Part shown: positions 22,883-36,000 of the stretch, piece after piece | How positions within the stretch are numbered: the first letter of the stretch is position 1 | How the letters are laid out: every line of letters begins with the position of its first letter | Origin: Lyophyllum atratum | Taxonomy: Eukaryota > Basidiomycota > Agaricomycetes > Agaricales > Lyophyllaceae | Assembly: GCA_014905825.1 (NCBI GenBank) | Contig: JACGCN010000009.1 | Location: 744,001 to 808,000 of the forward strand | Length of the DNA stretch: 64,000 bases | Reading direction: 5' to 3' | Translations under genes and position numbers: made by a program | Notes under the pieces: generated by a model | Told to the model about the DNA's origin: nothing | The model's input: only the letters and a program-made list of their open reading frames with translations | Databases searched by the model: none

Positions 22883-24938
22883 ATGATAATGCCCGTGAAG
22901 AGACTAGAGGATGTTACAGCTACGCCTAATGTGACTGTCCGCACCTCTAGTGAAGAAGGCCTGCACTCTCCAACAGACACCTTATCGTCGACTAAAGAAG
23001 ACATGGAGTCCGCGGGTGAACCACATTCGACGGAGGACATGACGACCACGCAGTTTCCTGAAGGTGGCCGTCAAGCTTGGCTTACAGTCCTTGGAGGGCA
23101 TGTTTCCTGCTACTAATGCTAACATCGAGCTCATATCAATTGCTTGGCTTGCGCAGGACCATGGTCAGCTTCTGCACGTTCGGAGTTGTGCAATCCTTCG
23201 GTGTCTACCAGGACTACTATACAGTCAGAGCCCCAACATAGCTTAATCTTCACGTCTAACTAACAGCCGTACAGAGACATTCATTGACAGAACATACACC
23301 GTCATCCATTAGTTGGATAGGATCCGTCCAGGTCTTCTTTGTGTTCGCCATAGGCTTACCGGCGGGGAGGTTATTCGACGCTGGATATTTCCACCACTGT
23401 CTCTTGGGCGGATCCTTGCTCTATATCTTCTCGTAAGCCAGTCAGCTATCCATGTCGAGACTGATAGTAACATGATAAGGTTAGGATATTCATGCTATCA
23501 TTAGTTGAACCCCATCACTATTACCAGAACTTCCTTGCACAAGGTGTTGGGATGGGCATCGGGATGGGTTTAATGTTCTTGCCCTCACTAACTATAACCT
23601 CGCACTACTTTCGAGCTCGAAGATCACTCGCAATGGGAGTTGTCATCTCAGGTAACTATATCCACTTATTTGGCGAACAGATAGTGGGCTCAGATGATCG
23701 TTCAAGGCTCGAGTCTTGGAGGCTGTCTCTATCCAATACTCCTCAACAACGTGTTCGCAAGAACCTCCGGATTTGGCATGGGTGTCAGGTGTGTGCTTCT
23801 TTGGTCGGACTTGGAGCGCTGAAGTGATGTGTTTTTTTAGAGCTGTGGGCTTCATGGATCTTGGACTGTTGATTATAGCAAACCTGATCATGAGAACAAG
23901 ATTGCCCCCAAAACGACGCGGAAACGAAGGAGGATCGGTACTGAAGGAAGTCGTAACGGATAGACCGTATTTACTATTCGTGCTCGGCTCGTTTCTGGTG
24001 CGTGGCGCTTATCCAAAAAGAAGAGCTCTAAAAATGGCTGACTGGGCACGCTTATTAGATATTCTGGGGAGTGTTTGTGCCCTGTGCGTGTAGTTGTTCA
24101 CGACATATCCGTGGGCTCATCGCTTCCACGCAGTCTTCTACCTCCAGCTGTATGCCGCCCTTCACGGTGTTTCTCCGGCGTTCGTGAAGTATTCGGTATG
24201 ATCAAGTAATCCCACCCCGCGTCTTCATTAACGGGTGGCGTTCTAGATAACGGTTATGAATGCCTCGTCAATCCTTGGCCGGACAATACCCAATTGTCTT
24301 GCTGATTTTTACGGCCCGCTAAACAGTCAGTCGCCCTTTGGAATTCCAGAGTTTCCGGATCTACTAACGGCAGGCTCTAGTAATGATACCTTCAGCCTTC
24401 ATCACCGCTGGTCTAGTATTTGCAATGTTTGGGGCCTCAAGTGTAGCGGGAGCAGTCGTCTTTGGATCGTTTTACGGTTTCTTCTCAGGCGGAGGTCAGT
24501 GCAGCTTGGAATTCTCGCCTTCTCGCCGAGCGTGGGTACTGAATGACCAGTGCATCAGTTATATCGGTCGTTACGCCAGCTGCTGGTTGCTTTGTGACTC
24601 GCAAGGATTATTCTGATCTTGGGTATATCCCCGTTCTATTTGCTTCCATATGTTGCGCATTGGCTGATGGCTGGCTTGTGTTTAGCATCCGGATCGGCCT
24701 TCTCTCTTTCAGCCTGGCCTTTGCTCTTCTGACTGGTAATCCCATTGCAGGAGCATTGCTATCGCCACCTGAATATAAGTGGCATCAACCACTCATATTT
24801 GCTGCTGTCCGTTCGCTTCCTCTTATACCATAGCTGTACACTGACCATTATACCTAGGTCGTAATTTTTGCGGGCGCGGCGTGTCATACAATATCCCGTA
24901 GAACTGTTGTCAAACGAAAAGGCACTGTAATAGTATAA
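22883..24938 (+). CDS. MFS transporter, monocarboxylate-porter type
   Basis: Thirteen exons: 22883-23097, 23157-23223, 23275-23432, 23485-23651, 23707-23788, 23841-23997, 24059-24083, 24134-24195, 24247-24325, 24381-24494, 24559-24622, 24686-24806, 24858-24938; 463 aa. A polar N-terminal tail of ~65 residues leads into membrane helices: TMVSFCTFGVVQSFGVYQDY, HTPSSISWIGSVQVFFVFA, AQGVGMGIGMGLMFLPSL, RARRSLAMGVVISGSSLGG, FLIFWGVFVPFFYLQLYA and GAVVFGSFYGFFSGG. This is the fungal monocarboxylate-transporter-like MFS subfamily. The cargo is not predictable. Intron 1 (23098-23156) has a GC donor (GG|GCATGT) but good branch and AG acceptor sites. Exon 7 is 25 nt. All phases fit, so the gene is intact. 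Confidence 0.9.
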
Positions 24939-25982
24939 ATCACAGGTGGACACTACTTTTGTACTGTAACCACAAATGCACATCCAAATTGTTTCATACA
25001 CTATCGTCGTACGACCGTTAACGCTGATCACACTCTTAGAATGTCGTGTTTATACGTCACATCATCGAAGACACATTTAATCCTGTTCTTGACACTGTTG
25101 ACATTTACATATTGACGGGTCGTGAGGCACCTCTAATCAAACCTCGAATCAGGGCCGTTCCTGAAGGCCCGAGGTGGGGTCGATCGACACGTTGCGCCAC
25201 GACGCTCTCGCCATACACTCAACACCAACAGGGTCGCAAAGAAAAGCAAATCATTGAAGGCGTGGGGAAGGGTGTGAAACGCCTGCCTCAGGCTCGGAGG
25301 CGTGCTATGTCCGTCGAAGGAACAATGATCATAGGCATATCCAACGCAGCAACCTGGCGCTCATCATGGCAGGTCACGATCATTGTTTCGGCAGATGGTA
25401 TGTGCTATAGTCCATGGATACCTGTGATCCAGCTTTGGAGTGTGAATGTCATAACTCTATCCCCTGCAATTAACCTTCTTTCAGCTACATATCCCGCCCA
25501 TACCCAAAAAGTACAAGACCGCCTCTCTGCCGCCGGCGGTACGTTCATATAATCCCGATGATCATCATGACATGGACAACGACGTGCGCGACCCTGACCC
25601 ACAAGCAAGACCCTGTTTTCGTCGTGTTCCTTGGCCTCTGGGTCACTGGATTGACGCGCCAAACGCATTATGGCTGAATGCAGGAGTCTGAGAAGATTTA
25701 ATATGATCCGTAGTTGTCTGCGAAGATGCCTTTTAAATGCATCTCCTAGCCTATATAGGATACGTCAAGTGCTAGTCTGGGATATCTTTCGTCTCTATCC
25801 CACCACTGCTTCACGTGTCCGCGTAACACACGAATTCCAAGCCATACATCACGATGATCTGATGGTTCCCCTGATGTTCTGTAGTATATATACAATGGAC
25901 GTATGGAATGCGCGGCGTCCGCGCCTGCTTTGTTACTCCTTCATACCGCCTCGCCAACGACGGCCAACTCACACTGGATCCA
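24939..25982. other. Intergenic region with a possible small gene
   Basis: No recognised gene. A plus-strand frame ending at a TGA near 25690 reads coherently for ~65 codons (LHIPPIPKKYKTASLPP, then PDDHHDMDNDVRDPDPQ) after a plausible 3' splice site at about 25483. A clean upstream exon in phase was not found, so it is not called. Confidence 0.35.
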
Positions 25983-27902
25983 ATGCCCGGACACCTAGTT
26001 GTTAATCCCCGCCGCGCATCAATATCACTTCAGATCACCGTTGTGGGAGGGAGCATCGCAGGTTAGGCGCTTCCCACGCATGCCGCACTATCTGCTAAGT
26101 CTCTATTCACTAACAATTAATTTATAGGGGTTGCATCGGCGTACGCTCTTCAGAAAGCGGGACATCAAGTCACTATCTTAGAGAAAACGGATGGAAAATC
26201 ATGGGTTAGCCAATAAGCCATCTCTGGTTGGGCATCAATACTGATCTCCCAGAAGAGTCGTGGTGGAATAAGGTATGTCTGCTCTTCCCTGAACCCAGAG
26301 CCAATCGATGACGCTCGGTATACGCAGGAGCCCCCCAAATATGACAAGACTGTTGAACCAATGGGGTCTGGGACCAGCGTTGGAGAAATTCGGGCATAGA
26401 TGCACGCAATTTGTGTTCCAAAGCGGTATGTGACCCTTCGGACGTTGCTGTGATCGGAACGGTCTGATTCTCTAGAACGCAGGGGAAAGTGGAGAATTGA
26501 TAGCGGTCATGAAGCTGCACGAGCAGTTCCTGAAAGACCTCATGGCCGACTTCCTATTCATGCAGGTGCGCTCAGCTCTGTAAATGAATCAAGCGCCAGC
26601 GAATGACAAGTCGCCGCACAAACAGCACGGGGACCTGCACTCAACGCTATGCGAGCAGGCCGTCCAAGAAGGGGTGCAATTCCGATATAACTCCAATGTG
26701 ACGCATGTAGACTCGGAGGCGGTGTCGATCACACTCGAAAGTGGGGAGCAAATCGTTTCTGATGTTGTGATCGGTGCAGATGGATTCAACAGTCTGGTGC
26801 GCACCAGCGTCATTGGAGAGAAGGTGCCGGAGACGAGGGAACGAGATGTGTCGCTAAACTTCACGATCCCGACTGATCGGATGAGGGAAGAGGAAGATCT
26901 ACTGTCGCTCGCAGAAAACCCAGATGTATGTCGTCATGGATGACAGTCCACGCAAACCGGGTTGACCCCTCATCTTTTAGCAATGGGCTATATGGCTAGG
27001 GGACAGGTATATGCTTCACGGAAGCATTGTGGTGAGTCGACCACCGCGTAGCGTCGCTATTGCTGAAATTCACAACCGAGCTTTTCATAGAATTCTGGCC
27101 GCGATTTTAGTCTGATGTTGGGCTATAAACTTGCCGAGGATGCGCCAGAGTACAACGAGGAGTGGGCAGATACATATCCTCTTGAACATTTCAACCTCGA
27201 TCTTGAGAAGTTTGAGCCACGGTCAGATAACTTGAGCTCTTTGTTACTTACTTTGGCTTACGATAAGATTCTCGCATTTCGGCAGAGTCCGCAAGTTGCT
27301 GAGGATGGCGGAAGATATCAAACCCCATATCTATATCAACCGCCCGCATCTGGAAAGTTTCGTGTGTGATCGCGCGAGGTTGGTGCTTGTTGGAGAGGCT
27401 GCGCATCCATTACTGGTTCGGAATTTTTGCGAACAGTATTATATCATTGATTGATAGCGTTCTTCAGCCGAGTGGACAACATAATACGGCTCTTGGGATA
27501 GAAGACGCACAAACTTTGGGAAGCCTATTCTCAGGCATCCAAGAGCATGACCAGGTGCCCCAGCTACTTTCGGCGTATGAGGAGCTACGGCAGTCGCGAT
27601 GCATCTCAACGCAAGATTGGGAAAAACGGAAACGCGTTATGCTCACACTTCCGCAGGGCAGGGAGCAAGAGCAGAGGGATCTACGCCTGAGGAAGGCAAT
27701 GGCGTATGGGGAGTGGGATCACATGGATGAGAAGACGTTCAAGGCGATATGGGGTGACGAGATGCATCTGTTGATGTACGATGCAAGTGAGAAAGTGGAG
27801 GATTGGTGGACGAAGTGGGGTCCTGTGCTCGTCCGGGGGAATCCGAATAGGCGGAGCATGGCCCCAAGTCTGCAGGTTTCGATATCGAAGGACGGTCACT
27901 GA
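25983..27902 (+). CDS. FAD-dependent monooxygenase, salicylate hydroxylase-like
   Basis: Ten exons: 25983-26061, 26128-26204, 26253-26272, 26328-26425, 26483-26565, 26626-26925, 26981-27031, 27091-27221, 27286-27415, 27468-27902; 467 aa. Group A flavin hydroxylases use NAD(P)H and O2 to hydroxylate aromatic or polyketide-type substrates. Seen: the N-terminal Rossmann motif VVGGSIAG (residues 20-27), VIGADGFNSLVR (the DG motif) and VLVGEAAHPLLPSGQHNTAL. The last is the FAD-ribityl GD motif with Glu in place of the usual Asp. The C-terminal ~100 residues are charged and not recognised. Exon 3 is only 20 nt. Its placement beside the transporter and acyl-CoA oxidase suggests, but does not prove, a shared pathway. 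Confidence 0.9.
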
Positions 27903-29254
27903 CCTTGGATATCGTACTTGAGGGGGAGATCGTCAGACTCCATGTATATCAATAGTAAAAGTATGTACATAATTATTGCTTTCCTCCGTCATGATGATTA
28001 TGAAGCTCGCCCGAGCGATTACAGGCAAAGACATCTCAGAGAAGTTTGGGTCAAACTGTAATACAGTTTCACAAACTTACCGTAAAAGAGGGCCTTGATA
28101 AAGTAAGGATCTTAGGTGCAGGGTTTGGGAAGGCTGATTGAAGACGCTGTCTTGGGTCCCAAGTAAATAGTGACCGTGATCCCGGTTCAGACAGTCCCGA
28201 ATACAGCGCACCTCCAAATGAACTAGGGCCCAGGAATGGGAGGCGCCTTCTTGGAAGCGCATGTTCCTAATAGCACACGGAGTCAGTACGGCCCGGACGA
28301 TGGGGAGAGTGGGAGAATTACAACCACCATGTGGAAAGAGTTGATGGATTCCTAGATCAATGGGGTCCATGGATCTGAGAAACGGTGCCAACATGAGAAA
28401 TCAGGAAAATAAGTAGGCGAGGTCGAGCCACGAAAGTGCCGGTCAAAGTATGCAACGCGTGTAAGGGTACGAATCTGAGATGGCGCCTGAAAACCATCAT
28501 CAGCATTCCAGAGTGGTGTACGATTATCACTAGAACATGATATGGTTCACGTAAAGTCAGTTTTGGGAGAAAGGAAGGATGAGCTGCGCCCTGGCATGTG
28601 GCTCGCCGCTCAACTATCTCAAGGAGAATTTAGAACTGTCAAAACAGCCGTAAATCAGAGCGTCCTGTTTGCGAATGTCATCTCCATCCAGATAAGCTTG
28701 GTTGTGTACGATTCTGAGGTCGAATATGACGCGTCTGAAGGCATTCGGCACGTTCCAAAGGCAGCCCGTTGCCGAAGGGAATGGCTAACGCGAGATTGAG
28801 CGTCCACGGTGAGAGTTAGACGTATAATAAGACGGAGACATGTGGTGTCGATGTATTCTTGAACATAGTGTGGGGGATATTGTTGAGATTTTGGCATTTG
28901 ACGCGTCTGTCAGACGACCACGAGCCAGTGGAAGTCAGGTTATCACCAGAATTTGGGAATCTAGGGGGAGAAAAGACCGCTGTTGCGTTTCACTGAGGTT
29001 CCACGAGCAGGTCGATAAGAAGAGTGAGACTGGTAGTACAGAACGGAGGCACGACCGATGGTGTCCGTCTAGGAGAGACTACACTGACAGTGACAAATGC
29101 CAGGCACGCCGCACGGAAAACACGGTCAGAAACGATCACGTGTTCGCCTTTTGTTGACGCGACTTGAACATCAACCAAACCGACGACACCTTCCCCGCCG
29201 CCGTCAACGACTACAAACACCATTTTGTTCGCGACGACCCCATATTCATGCATC
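27903..29254. other. Intergenic region upstream of ASE1
   Basis: 1.35 kb with short, mutually overlapping frames only. The last ~100 bp before 29255 are CA-rich and probably the ASE1 leader. Nothing else was recognised. Confidence 0.45.
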
Positions 29255-31829
29255 ATGACGGTCCCGCCAACATCGTTGACCCTCACGACGCTGCTTAACT
29301 CGTTACACACACATCTACAATCTCAAACGCAACTTTTGCCAACCCTGCATGCCCAGCTTGGCCTCCCACACACCGCATTAGAGGATGAGCTAAAAGCTCT
29401 TCAGCAGCAGCTTATGCAGAGCGTGGAGGGTCAGATAGATATCCGACGGAAGGAGGTGGAGGTGTGGATGGGGAAGTGCGATGCTGTTGAAATCGAATGT
29501 TTGCGTTATTCGAAGGCGTTAGGCGGAAATATCAAAGCTACGGGGAGCAATGTAGGAGAGCTGAGGAAGGAGTTGGTGCTGCCTAGGAGATTTGAGATGG
29601 TCTCGGAACATCAGGAAAAACTACGACAGGTGAGTGGCAGATGTGGGTCTTGAAACAGGCCTGGTTTAACTTTGGTATAGGTGTACCACACTAAGTTTGA
29701 GCAGTTGACAACTCTAACGAACCGTCTCAAAGCCCTTGCACGTACTCTAGGAGTTGAATACTACGCCCAAGACATCCTGGAGCCTACCACCGCCATCGGG
29801 GATGATCCACACGACCCCAATGTGAATCTCGATGTTACCCCAGAAAGATTCCTAAAGCTTGAAAAGGAACTTGTCAGGGGAAAGGCAGAAGTGGTGAGAC
29901 CTTCAATTCCTAGAGTTATGTTACCATTCACTGACGAACTGATTACAATAGAGCAAGCGACTTCAGCAGCTTTCTGCCACATTAGTCCAGATAGACTGGT
30001 TACACACCGAACTCGGCATTGCCCCTCCGACGTTGGAGGACCTGCCTTCCGCTTCTAACACCAATTTTCTCGGTGCATCCCTATCGCTACCTCAACGATT
30101 CTCGTCCTCCTCGAATTCTTCTCCCAGCGACCCCTTCACAATGTCTACTCCCACCCCATCCTCGCGGACGAGACCACTAACGCCATTCCTCTTCCACGAT
30201 GACCCTCCACCACCCGAGACCGACTATCAACGCGTTTTTGCCAATTTTGTGGTCAGGGTCGAAGAAGCAGAGGACGAGGGTATGCCTGAGAAGCTGTCTA
30301 CTCCAGTGGGGCTAGAGAATGTGGATCCTACGCCAGGACTTTTATCGTGGGCGGAAAACTTACGCTCCTCTCTCGAGGAGACGAAACGCAGGAGAGAGTC
30401 ACATATTCAGGCCATGTACGATCAATTGGAGGGGCTATGGAAGCGACTTGGAGTGGATGAGGCTGATATGGATGCCTTTGTGGAGGCGCATCGGGGTAGC
30501 AACGAGGAGACTGTGAGAGAGTACGAGGAGGAGTTGGAGAGGATGTTGGAGTTGAAGAGGGAGCGGATGGGAGTTTTCGTTGCAAGTGCGAGAGAGGAGA
30601 TTATGAGGCTCTGGGACGATCTTATGGTTGGAGATGACGAGCGGGCAGATTTTGCTCCCTTGGCGGATGGTGAGTGATCCAATATATGTTTTTTGTTTTG
30701 TTTTGAATGTCATGCTGACCGAACCTCCAGATGAGCATACAGAAGAACTGCTGACCATTCATGAGGAAGAGATCCGACGGTTGAAGGAAGAACGTAGGCA
30801 GAAGGCGCCCCTTCTAGCAAGCATCAAGAAGTACTTCGATATCTGCGAAGAGGAGAAGGAACTCGCTGCAGCCGCTTCTGATCAGACTCGCCTACTTGGC
30901 CGCGGTCGCGATCCAGGAAGGTTATTACGAGAAGAGAAGATGCGGAAGCGGGTCTCGAAAGAAAAGCCACGCGTAAGCTGTTCCCTCTCGACAAACATGC
31001 TGCTTCTAATACGTACATCTAGCTTGAACAAGACCTCCTGGCGTCCATCCCTGCTTGGGAAGATGACGCGCAGCGGCCGTTCCTCGTGCACGGAGAAAGT
31101 ATTCTCCAAATTCTTATGGAGACGGTCAGCGCCACCGATCAAGAGAACAAACGAAAACCTGCACGCGCCGGCTCAGTACCTCCCCGGGCTACCACCCCAG
31201 TGAACTCCACTGGCTCTTACGTCCCTGGTTCGAAATCAGTGACCCCGGCCGTACGGCCTGGCTCGGCTGTGTCCTCGCAGTCTGTCCCAAATAAGAGGCA
31301 AAAGTTAGGCGAGCCTACTCTCTCAATGCACAATCGTCAAGGCAGCGGTGGGAAAGGGCATACACCAAGCTACGGTACCAGTAGACCGCCACTGGGTACA
31401 TATCGCGGGGGCAACTCGGGAACTGGACCAAGGGCTGTGTCGCCCTCGAAGATCCCTGGAAGAACACCGGGTGGAGGATTGTCCTCGCTGCCGCGACCTG
31501 CGCCGGTCGCGATGCCGGTTCCTAAACCTGGGACACAGCATCACGCGCTGGGGCATGGCAGAGTTCCGAGTAGTGCGGCTTATGGGGGTGCAAGGACGAC
31601 GTCTGCGGCTGGCATGACGTCGGGGACTTATGGGGCGAGATATGCTAGTGCGGGAAGTGGATACGGAGCCCCTGCGGTGATGAAGAAAGCTACGAGAGCG
31701 AGGAGGGAGAGTTTCAAGCCGCGTCCGAGCGTAGATGGGGACATGGCCCTCGGCGGCGGACATGGTGGTGGTTATGGAGGGAGATGGCCTGGGTTAGCGG
31801 GCAGTGTGAGGGAGGAAGACGAAGGATAG
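29255..31829 (+). CDS. ASE1: Microtubule bundler Ase1/PRC1/MAP65
   Basis: Five exons: 29255-29629, 29681-29893, 29952-30669, 30731-30972, 31023-31829; 784 aa. Crosslinks antiparallel microtubules at the spindle midzone. The first ~550 residues are mostly helical and spectrin-like (HTKFEQLTTLTNRLKALA, YDQLEGLWKRLGVDEADMDA). The diagnostic microtubule-binding segment is RRQKAPLLASIKKYFDICEE followed by EKELAAAASDQTRLLGRGRD and PGRLLREEKMRKRVSKEKPR. The C-terminal ~220 residues are Ser/Gly/Arg-rich, basic and disordered with SP/TP sites, a likely target of mitotic kinases. An in-frame ATG-like upstream start would add 10 residues; the MTVPPTSL start is preferred. Confidence 0.93.
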
Positions 31830-33056
31830 TCCTGTGGAGGGACTGCTATGTTTGGCGAGATCCACGACATTCACGACCTAATTTATGCACGCGGCGATGT
31901 TCTACCTTCCTAGTATCTTCGGCCCCCTTCCTTTGGCGCTTATTATTATTCCTACACTCCTTTGACTTGCATTTAGCCCTTGTTTTTATGGGTGTATCTT
32001 TTGTACCATGTACCAAGTAGAATGAGAATAGTAGCGACGGGTATCGCTGCTCAAGCACTGAACCGGGCCAGAAAAAAGAAGGTGGCCGCCACATAACCAA
32101 ATTGGGAGCCGACCGCCCATCAGAGTTCTGCAACATAGACGTATGAAGAGGGTCTGAGCCTCTGAGGTGACACTGAGTGAGGGTCGCGCGATACGCATGT
32201 CAAATTGAAATTGATGATCCCACCTAAATCGGCCACTGACGATAGTGCGTATTCTGGGTTCTCTCGCGACACTCTACTTTCTTGGTGTACGGGTACCTCA
32301 AGTCGAACCCACTTTGTCATAATCCCAAACTCTGACCTCTGCGTGGTCTAGGAATCGTTCATACGCCCATTAGTCCTCGTCTCTCGGCTTAGATAGCGCT
32401 TGTATACGCCTTGATTAGGATCTCGCTTGAAATTACAATCAGGACGCAGCGAACTAGCATTAACAAGGCCACAGAAGAGACCCTGCATGAGTTCAAATAG
32501 GTCATGCTGCAAGTCGGAAAGAGTGGATTCCAGCCAAAAACAACAGGCAGAAGTGGGTGCAAAACAGTCTAAGCAGTGGGTATGCGCAAAGTCGCAGAAG
32601 TGGGTCCAACTTGGGAACGATGCTATTCGTAGCTTCAAAGCCGGTCTTCCTAAATGTGGTGGTTATGCTGTGCATCTTCATCCTACCTCTTCGTGGATCC
32701 GGACAGGACGCAACGTGAAGGAACCTTGGAGCAATAACCGCTGAATCTTTTGGCAAACATCGGTCAAGACCGTAGAGGGGCACGGCGGTGCTTTCGATGC
32801 ATTATGTCGGCATAGAGCAGTCGTTCCGGTAGAGATGGCGGTAGATTTTGTACCAATGTATGCTTGCACCACGTTTTTCTAACTTCTATGCGTGGTCCGT
32901 CAGGCCTTCACGGCGCATGGATCATGGTCACGGTGAGATCAGGCTCTTGCCGATCACTGATCTGGCAAAACGCGAACCGTCACAGCGTCACAAATTTGCC
33001 TGTCACTCCTTCCGAATCACCATCACCAACTCCCCACATCCTTGACGCGCTCCGCG
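31830..33056. other. Intergenic region, ASE1 terminator side and POL2 promoter
   Basis: 1.2 kb with no coding signal. The stretch 33000-33056 just upstream of POL2 contains two ACGCG-type cores (near 32970 and 33044), which resemble MCB elements of S-phase genes. This is suggestive only. Confidence 0.4.
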
Positions 33057-36000
33057 ATGGCAAGGGGACGCGGAACATTCGGGCTCTCATCAGCGCGTGG
33101 AGGGGATAGAGGAAGAGGCTCGTATCGAGGAAGAGCTGCATCTTGGCGAGGAGGGCGTGGAAGAGGGCGGGGAGGTGCAAAGCCAGGTGAAGCAGGACCC
33201 AAACGTGAAGACGACGGAACGCGACTGGCAGAGATGTTTGAGAAGGCGGCACTGGGCGATGAGGTGGACGAGAAGCTGGGATTTGTCAGGCTACAAGAAG
33301 GAGGAAGAAAGGAAGGGTGGTTAGTTAACATGCACCCTGTAAGCTGCCCCATTATTCATCTAGAGTCACTGACTGTAGAGTCTAACTAGCCTTCCAAAGA
33401 CTCTCATTAAAGACCCCGATTACGCGAGCGGAAAGTCTGGGGTCGACTTCTATTTTATTCAGGATGACGGAGGAATGTTTAAGTGTACGCTTCAGTACGA
33501 GCCCTACTTCTACATTGGGTGCAAGGTATGTTCCCATCCCTAGACATTAAGCGACCCATCTAACACCTGTGTAGAGCGGTACTGAAACCATGATTGAAGA
33601 ATGGTTGAACAAGAAATACGAGGGCCTCATTTGCCGTATCACACGTGAGCGAAAGGAGGATCTCAAGCTCCCTAACCACCTTATGGGGCACCAGCGCCTC
33701 TACCTGCAGCTCCATTTCAGAAATGTGTCCGACCTCCTTGCAATTCGACGTGATCTTCTCCCTTTGGCGCTGGCGAATAGCGCCAAACGGGACGCCGTCG
33801 ATGCGTATGCCGAAGTCATCAGCGCGACAGCTGGCGCTTCCATGGGCATCGAGATAGAAGATGACATATGGGCAGAGCTGGGGTCAGGCGGCAAGGGTGC
33901 AGGCTCTCGTGATAAGGACCCTCGCGAGTGCATCATCGACGTCAGGGAGTATGACGTTCCCTACTACCTACGCGTGGCAATCGACAACGACATTCGCGTC
34001 GGTCTGTGGTACACGGTGACGTTTACGGCGGGCGAACCCTCTTTCCTGCAGCTGAAGGAGAAGGTTAAGCGTGCGGATCCCGTAGTCATGGCCTACGATA
34101 TTGAAACGACCAAGGCACCGCTCAAATTCCCTGACCAGGCTATCGATCAAGTTATGATGATCTCATACATGGTTGACGGCCAGGGCTATCTTATCACGAA
34201 CCGGGAAATCGTTAGTGAGGATATTGATGATTTCGAATATACGCCAAAGGAGGGTTACGAGGGGCCTTTTATAGTTTTCAACGAATCAAACGAGGTAGGT
34301 CCTTCTCCGTTGTTGCAACCGACACATCTGATATCCGTGAAATTCATAGGCCGAGACCATCAAACGATTCTTCTCGCATATTCAAGAAATCAAGCCTACG
34401 GTCATGGCTACCTTTAACGGGGACTTCTTCGATTTTCCCTTCCTCGATGCACGAGCGACGGCGAACGGCATCGATATGTTCTTGGAAACAGGCTTCGCTA
34501 AAGACTCCGAAGATGAGTATAAGAGTCGCACCTGCGTGCATATGGATTGTTTCCGATGGGTGAAACGTGATTCCTACCTCCCGCAGGGTAGTCAAGGTTT
34601 AAAGGCTGTAACGAAGGCGAAACTTGGCTATAACCCTACTGAACTCGACCCCGAGCTTATGACACCGTGAGTTCTGAGCCGTTGTCAGAGTTCGAGATTC
34701 TTCCTGACCTCGAGATGAATTTAGGTATGCGATAGAGCAGCCCCAAGTTCTAGCTTCGTACTCCGTTTCCGACGCCGTCGCGACGTATTATTTGTATATG
34801 AAATACGTCAATCCTTTCATCTTTTCCCTGTGCAACATCATTCCCCTCAACCCTGACGAGGTGTTGCGAAAGGGAAGTGGCACCTTGTGCGAAACCCTCC
34901 TGATGGTATGCCTCAACCTCATTCGGATACTCTGATAGATCTCATCTGAAATGTGTAAAGGTGGAGGCATATCGTGGCCGAATTATCATGCCAAACAGGC
35001 ACGAAGATGCACATGGTAACATGTACGACGGACATTTGCTTGCGTCTGAGACGTATGTTGGTGGACATGTCGAGGCTTTAGAAGCTGGCGTTTTCCGAAG
35101 TGATATTGCAACCGAGTTCAAAATCGTGCCGGAGGGAGTTCAGCAGGTAAGCATTGTCCTTAGTTTTGTTAAGGTATCATTCTCAAATGTCTCCTGTAGC
35201 TCATCGATGACCTTGACGCCGCACTGAAGTTCTGCATCACCGAAGAATCCAAGTCTTCCCTTGAGCAGGTCATCAATTACGAGGAAGTTAAAGCTGAAAT
35301 CCAAGCTGCCTTGGAAGTCATGCGCGACAACCCGAAGCGCCTCGACAGTCCTCTTATCTATCACTTGGATGTCGCAGCGATGTACCCCAACATCATGTTA
35401 TCCAATCGGCTGCAACCGGACTCTATGGTTGACGAGTCCGTCTGCGCAGTATGCGACTATAATCGGCCAGGGAAAACTTGCGATCGACGTCTGGAATGGG
35501 CGTGGAGAGGAGAGTACTTCCCAGCGCATCGGGACGAGTACAACATGATCCGACATGCACTCAACCAAGAGACCTTCCCAGCCAGACGCCCCGGGGGACC
35601 GGAGCGGCGATTCCCCGACCTCCTCGAATCCGAGCAGAGTGCTCTATTGCACAAACGGCTGGGCGATTACTCGCGCAAGGTTTACAAGAAGACCAAGGAT
35701 ACGAAGATCGAGACGCGGGAGGCTATCGTATGCCAAAGAGAGAATCCGTTCTATGTCGACACCGTGCGGCGCTTCCGTGACAGGCGGTACGAGTACAAGG
35801 GTCTACTCAAAACTTGGAAGAAGAACCTCGACAACATCTCGGCTGAAGGTGGTTCCATCACGGAAGTCGACGAGGCGAAGAAGATGATCGTCATTTACGA
35901 TTCACTACAGCTCGCGCACAAGTGCATTCTCAACTCTTTCTACGGATATGTCATGCGTAAAGGTGCTAGGTGGCATTCGATGGAGATGGCGGGTATCACC

